This document shows positions 60,284 through 64,000 of a stretch of 64,000 bases of DNA, piece after piece. The stretch comes from CALEMW01 sp035447065 (lineage in GTDB: Bacteria > Krumholzibacteriota > Krumholzibacteriia > LZORAL124-64-63), in NCBI GenBank assembly GCA_035447065.1, contig DAOTGJ010000007.1, positions 53,494 through 117,493 on the forward strand. The letters are read 5' to 3'. Within the stretch, counting starts at the first letter, position 1; every line of letters starts with the position of its first letter. Both the position numbers and the translations under genes were made by a program. A model generated the notes under the pieces. The model had not been told where the DNA came from, made no database searches, and saw only the letters and a program-made list of their open reading frames with translations.

Positions 60284-62374
60284 TCAGGGGCGATCCAGCT
60301 CCGCCCGCACCGCGTCCAGGCTCACCTGCGCGTTGACGGTGTACGGGTGCTCGCGGCCCATGGCGTCGGCGTAGCGCTCCACCGCCTCGGCCAGCAGTTC
60401 GGCGGCGCGCGGGGCGTCGCCGCGGCGGTAGGCCAGGATGCCCCAGTTGTTGAGCAGGGTGGCCAGGGAGGGATAGCCGAAAGGGACCTCGTCCCGGTAC
60501 AGGCCCGCGGCCACGGCGAAGAGGCTGTCGGCCGCCGCCAGGTCGCCGGACGCCTGCACGGCGCTGGCCAGGTTGGCCACGCCGCCCGCGCGCTCCACGG
60601 GGTTGGGGTCCTGCAGGGCGGCGCGCACCGCGTCGGCCTCGCGCAGGGTGACGATGGCGCTGTCGATCTGCCCCAGGTAGAGCTGCGCCACGCCCATGCT
60701 GGTGAGCGAGGCCGCCACCGCGCGGTCCACGGGGCCCACGGCGGCCCGGCGGCGCGCCAGCACGTCGCGCTGGAGGGCCAGGGCCAGGTGGTGGTCGCCC
60801 ACGAAGCCCGCCAGCAGCGAGCGGGAGTTCAGCACGTCGGCGGCGAAGAGGGGGTCGGGACTGGGCATCTCCTCCAGGGCCGTCATGGCGCCGCGCAGCA
60901 GGGAGTCGCCGGCGGCGTAGCGGCCCAGGCCGGCCTCGGCGTTGCCCATGGCCATGAGCAGGGCGGCGCGGGCGGCGGGATCCTCGGCGAGCTCTCCGTC
61001 CACGCGGTCGCGGCCCTGATCCAGCATGTCGAAGACGGTCAGGGTGTCGCCGCCGTTCACGTACGGGTCCGCGGCCTCGAACAGCGAGACCATGAAGTCC
61101 GTCACGGACTGGGCGCGGGCGGCGGCCTGCTGCGCCAGGTCGCGCTCGGCGGCGGCGGCCACGGCCTGGCGCCGCGCCTCGCGCGCCTGCCACAGGGTGC
61201 CGCCCAGGCCCGTGAGCACGGCCGCCGCCACCAGCGCCGCAGCGATCACGCCGCCCCGGTGCCGGCGCACGAAGCGGCCCACGCGGTACCCCACGGAGTC
61301 CGGCCGCGCCAGCACGGGCAGGCCGGCGCGGTGGCGGCGCAGGTCGTCGGCCAGGGCGTCCACGCTGGGGTAGCGGCGCGCGGGGTCCTTCTGCAGGGCC
61401 TTGGCCAGGATCACGTCCAGGTCGCCGCGCAGGCGGCGGGCGCGGTCCGCCGGCGCCACGGAGCTGGCCGGGGGCGGCTCCGCCTCGCACACCGTGCGCT
61501 CCAGGCCCAGCGGGGTGAGGTCGTCCAGATCATGGGCGGAGCGTCCGCTGAGCAGGCCGTAGAGCACGGCGCCCAGGGCGTACACGTCCGTGGCGGTGGT
61601 GACGGGCTCGCCGCGGATCTGCTCCGGCGCGCAGGTGGCCGGGCTCACGCGCAGGGCGTGGGGGCGGGTGCGCTCGGCGTCGCCGTCGTCGTCGTCGGCC
61701 AGCACCTTGGCGATGCCGAAGTCCAGCAGGCGCGGCCGGCCGTCGCCCGTGACCAGGATGTTCGACGGCTTCAGGTCGCGGTGCACGATGAGGTTGCGGT
61801 GCGCGTCGGCCACGGCGTCGCAGATCTCCAGCACCAGGTCCACGCGGGCGTCCACGTCCAGGGCGTGCTGCTGGCACCAGCGGTCCAGGGGCACGCCGTC
61901 CACGAACTCCATGACCAGGTAGGGGGAGCCGTCGGGCAGGGCGCCGCCGTCGTAGAGGCGCACCACGGCGGGGTGGGTGAGCCGGGCCTGGATGCGGCGC
62001 TCCTCGCGCAGGCGGCGGGCCAGCTCGGGGCCGCCCTCCCGCACCACCTTCACGGCCACGGTCTGGGCGAAGTCGCCGTCGTCGCGCTCGGCGCGGTAGA
62101 CCACGGCCATGCCGCCGCGGCCCAGCTCGCCGGTCACGCGGTAGGGGCCCAGGCGCTCTCCCGTGAGGTCGCGGGCGGGGGCCGGCTCCTGGAGCCAGCC
62201 GGAGGCCAGGGCGTCCACGGCGTCGGCGTCGGCGGCCAGCAGGCCGCGCAGCTCGTCCACGAATTCGCGGTCCGAGCCGCCCAGCCCGGCCAGGAAGCCC
62301 TCGCGCGCCGGCCCGCTGCAGGCCGAGGCGGCGTCGAACAGCTCCTGCAGGCGTTCCCAGCGCGCCGGATCCAC
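60284..62374 (-). CDS. Serine/threonine protein kinase with TPR-type C-terminal domain
   Basis: This 696-residue Hanks-type kinase has a P-loop LGRGGMAVVYRA (about 84-95), catalytic Lys 109 in AVKVV, the HRDLKPSNIL loop (Asp 200), DFG 218-220 and CAPEQ near 249. A single membrane helix (VIAAALVAAAVLTGLGGTLW, about 376-395) is followed by an extracytoplasmic TPR-like region of about 290 residues. It may sense envelope signals through the TPR part. The GTG at 62374 lies two bases after the sigma-factor stop, and its GGAGGG ribosome site is inside that gene, so the two are coupled. Similar sigma/kinase pairs occur in Acidobacteria and Planctomycetes. Confidence 0.87.
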   Translation of the reverse strand: MDPARWERLQELFDAASACSGPAREGFLAGLGGSDREFVDELRGLLAADADAVDALASGWLQEPAPARDLTGERLGPYRVTGELGRGGMAVVYRAERDDGDFAQTVAVKVVREGGPELARRLREERRIQARLTHPAVVRLYDGGALPDGSPYLVMEFVDGVPLDRWCQQHALDVDARVDLVLEICDAVADAHRNLIVHRDLKPSNILVTGDGRPRLLDFGIAKVLADDDDGDAERTRPHALRVSPATCAPEQIRGEPVTTATDVYALGAVLYGLLSGRSAHDLDDLTPLGLERTVCEAEPPPASSVAPADRARRLRGDLDVILAKALQKDPARRYPSVDALADDLRRHRAGLPVLARPDSVGYRVGRFVRRHRGGVIAAALVAAAVLTGLGGTLWQAREARRQAVAAAAERDLAQQAAARAQSVTDFMVSLFEAADPYVNGGDTLTVFDMLDQGRDRVDGELAEDPAARAALLMAMGNAEAGLGRYAAGDSLLRGAMTALEEMPSPDPLFAADVLNSRSLLAGFVGDHHLALALQRDVLARRRAAVGPVDRAVAASLTSMGVAQLYLGQIDSAIVTLREADAVRAALQDPNPVERAGGVANLASAVQASGDLAAADSLFAVAAGLYRDEVPFGYPSLATLLNNWGILAYRRGDAPRAAELLAEAVERYADAMGREHPYTVNAQVSLDAVRAELDRP

Positions 62375-62376
62375 GC

Positions 62377-62994
62377 TCAGCCCTCCAGCTCGCGGGCCAG
62401 CCAGGCGCGCAGCAGGTGCCAGTCGCGCTTGACGGTGGCGGGGGAGATCTCCAGGGCGGCCGCGGTCTCCTCGATGGTCAGCCCCGTGAAGAAGCGCAGC
62501 TCCACGATGCGCGCGTGGCGCGGGTTGCGCTTCTCCAGGGCGTCCAGGGCCGCGTCCAGGGTCAGCACCTGCTCCGGATCCACGCCGGGCAGGTCGCCCA
62601 CGTCGTCCAGGGGCACGTCCGGCACGCCGCCGCCGCGCTTGGCGGTCTTGCGGCGCAGGGCGTGGTCCACCAGCAGATTGCGCATGGCGCGGGCGGCCAC
62701 GGCGTAGAAGTGCGTGCGGTCCTGCCACTCCAGGGCGTCCAGGCGCGCCAGGCGCAGGTAGGCCTCGTGCACCAGGGCCGTGGGGTTCAGGGTGTGGTCC
62801 TTGCGCTCGCGCGAGAGCTGGCCGCGGGCGATGGCGCGCAGCTCGGCGTAGACCAGCGGGATCAGCTCGTCGTGGGCGGCGGCGTCGCCGGCGGTGGCGG
62901 CCCGCAGCAGGCGGGTGATGTCGGTGGGCTCGCTGATGGCTCGGCCTCGCTGGCGTGGGGTCGGGAACGCGCTGACCCCATGATTCTGAGGCAC
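62377..62994 (-). CDS. ECF-type RNA polymerase sigma factor
   Basis: This sigma factor (up to 205 residues) has region 2 (ELIPLVYAELRAIARGQLSRERKDHTLNPTALVHEAYLRLA) and region 4 (RIVELRFFTGLTIEETAAALEISPATVKRDWHLLRAWL). It belongs to the branch usually encoded with protein kinases, as here. The recorded start is GTG 62994, but a good promoter (63006 to 62983) overlaps it. A GAGG site precedes ATC at 62937, directly before SEPTDITRLL where relatives normally start. The true start may therefore be further in, at a non-standard codon. No anti-sigma factor is adjacent; the kinase may take that role. Confidence 0.86.
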   Translation of the reverse strand: MPQNHGVSAFPTPRQRGRAISEPTDITRLLRAATAGDAAAHDELIPLVYAELRAIARGQLSRERKDHTLNPTALVHEAYLRLARLDALEWQDRTHFYAVAARAMRNLLVDHALRRKTAKRGGGVPDVPLDDVGDLPGVDPEQVLTLDAALDALEKRNPRHARIVELRFFTGLTIEETAAALEISPATVKRDWHLLRAWLARELEG

Positions 62995-63011
62995 TCCGGA
63001 ATTTTTTTCAA
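62983..63011 (-). promoter_or_regulatory. Promoter of the sigma factor/kinase operon
   Basis: On the minus strand TTGAAA (63006-63011) and CAGAAT (62983-62988) are 17 bases apart. The start of transcription would fall near 62976, downstream of the GTG at 62994. Confidence 0.5.
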
Positions 63012-63141
63012 TCCGGGTGAGCCGATCCGGACCGCGGTCCCGCTTGTAGGGGTGAGGGAGGCCGGAACGTGGTGGTTCCCATCCCCCGAACGCAGGCGGA
63101 CCTGCATCGTCGCAGCCGCGTTCCGGCCGACCTCGAATCAG

Positions 63142-64000
63142 CTACCAGGGGATGTCCATCCCCAGGGCCCCGAGGGTGCCCTCGCACTCCTGCCGCTCCC
63201 GGCTGCGCAGCAGCGCGCCGTCCTTGCCCGTCGCCAGCCAGCCCGCCTCCTCGGCGATGCTCCGCGCGCGCGCCGCATCCCCGTTGCCCAGGGCCGCCAG
63301 GATCTCCTTCTCGTGCCGCGAGAGGGAATCGCCCTGCAGGCGGAAGTCCTGGAACGCCTCCCAAGACAGCGGCACCCACCGCGCCACGATCCGCTCGCCG
63401 ATGGCGGTGGCGTAGTCGCGGATCTCCTTCTGGGCGTGGGCGTCCATGCGCAGGGCCAGGAAGTGGAGGAGGTTGTGGAGGTCGATCTTCCAGTAGGCCT
63501 CCGTGTAGGTGCAGAGGGGGAGGTCCTTGCGGGCCTGCTCGCGGGCCACGCCGGCGTCCAGGCGTTCCTCGTAGACCTCGCGGGCGAGACGCTGCAGCTC
63601 CTGCTCGCGTTCGCTGAGCCGGCGGCCCGTCTCCTCGTCCAGGAAACCGTCGCTGCCCTGCTTGTTGTTCGCGGCCTGCAGGCGCCACTGGTCCGGGGCG
63701 GTCTTCTGCGTCGAATCCGTCACGATCGAGTACCGTGAACTCGTTTCATTCACCGAGGCCGTCCGGTGACGGATCCACTGCCGCCAAGCATCCATGGGCA
63801 CCCGCACGTGCAGCTTCACCTCGCACATCTCGAACGGCGTGGTGTGCCGGTGGCGCAGCAGATAGCGGATGAGGCCGCGGTCCTGGCTCACCTTCTTGGT
63901 GCCCGCGCCGTAGCTCACGCGCGCGGCCTGGACGATGGACTCGTCGTTGCCCATGTAGTCCACCAGGCGGACGAAGCCGTCGTCGAGCACGGGGAAGGAC
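63142..64000 (-). CDS. thyX: Flavin-dependent thymidylate synthase, truncated at the window edge
   Basis: At least 285 residues of ThyX are visible. The enzyme makes dTMP from dUMP with FAD and NADPH. The ThyX motif RHRTASVNETSSRYS is complete; the start GFVRLVDYMGNDESIVQAARVSYGAGTKK and the dUMP region AYWKIDLHNLLHFLALRMDAHAQKEIRDYA are typical. A GTG at 63990 could start translation, but the frame stays open to 64000 and relatives usually have a few more residues. I treat the N-terminus as cut by the window. Together with NrdJ it suggests folate- and oxygen-flexible DNA precursor synthesis. Confidence 0.9.
   Translation of the reverse strand, partial: SFPVLDDGFVRLVDYMGNDESIVQAARVSYGAGTKKVSQDRGLIRYLLRHRHTTPFEMCEVKLHVRVPMDAWRQWIRHRTASVNETSSRYSIVTDSTQKTAPDQWRLQAANNKQGSDGFLDEETGRRLSEREQELQRLAREVYEERLDAGVAREQARKDLPLCTYTEAYWKIDLHNLLHFLALRMDAHAQKEIRDYATAIGERIVARWVPLSWEAFQDFRLQGDSLSRHEKEILAALGNGDAARARSIAEEAGWLATGKDGALLRSRERQECEGTLGALGMDIPW

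Overview
The window is about 64 kb of very GC-rich, densely packed DNA from a Gram-negative bacterium. It contains glycosyltransferases, lipoproteins with lipoboxes, an LpoB-like protein and a small beta-barrel-like protein ending in Phe. Three very large secreted proteins carry the C-terminal 'NPFNP...GLYLAR' module that resembles type IX secretion (T9SS) sorting domains. A GldA-GldF-GldG-type ABC operon is also present. Together these point to the FCB superphylum, most likely a high-GC lineage such as Krumholzibacteriota or 'Candidatus Eisenbacteria'. That placement is inferred from gene content, not proven. Three 100-N runs mark a scaffolded, probably metagenome-derived assembly. Two of them are flanked by identical 55-bp ends and are almost certainly false gaps.

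Layout. 0.1-6.5 kb: a tRNA, then a fatty-acid beta-oxidation operon (fadN-fadA-fadE, minus strand) with a divergent TetR-type FadR. A consensus promoter sits next to a palindromic FadR-like operator. 6.7-8.1 kb: an SsnA-like amidohydrolase. 8.2-12.6 kb: gldA-gldF-gldG-DUF4340 operon. 12.8-18.8 kb: a deiodinase-like nitroreductase overlapping a stand-alone NFACT-R protein, an exported esterase, a GPP34 protein, a small secreted protein and an LpoB/COG3014 lipoprotein pair. 18.8-27.1 kb: a secreted subtilase, a methylcrotonyl-CoA carboxylase beta subunit and a secreted Asp-box propeller protein. 27.2-29.3 kb: a chemoreceptor with a CxxCH haem motif and a small membrane protein. 29.5-34.5 kb: a tightly overlapping leucine-catabolism-like operon (enoyl-CoA hydratase, biotin carboxylase, separate biotin carrier), running into a patatin, an EamA transporter and an ArsC-like phosphatase. 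34.5-38.6 kb: a B12-dependent ribonucleotide reductase behind putative NrdR boxes, then a small outer-membrane protein. 38.56-39.07 kb: an unusual 500-bp inverted structure (below). 39.1-44.9 kb: two POT peptide transporters around a sulfatase-fold lipoprotein, plus a truncated membrane protein. 45.0-46.8 kb: an M2 (ACE-like) peptidase. 46.8-51.3 kb: a five-gene NosL/ABC operon divergent from a SafE-type membrane protein, probably metal (copper) handling. 51.3-56.7 kb: mqnD (futalosine menaquinone pathway), a TPR protein, two glycosyltransferases, a small protein and a rhomboid protease. 56.7-63 kb: a giant secreted protein and an ECF sigma/serine-threonine kinase pair. The right edge holds a truncated thyX.

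The genes suggest an organism that oxidises fatty acids and branched-chain amino acids, takes up peptides, secretes proteases and propeller proteins, and makes menaquinone by the futalosine route. The most unusual feature is the convergent intergenic region at 38.56-39.07 kb. Two long hairpins share an identical 25-nt core in opposite orientations, and their 32-33-bp arms differ in sequence but pair perfectly. Each hairpin starts just after the stop codon of its own gene. A third hairpin of similar design abuts the one gap that appears to be genuine.
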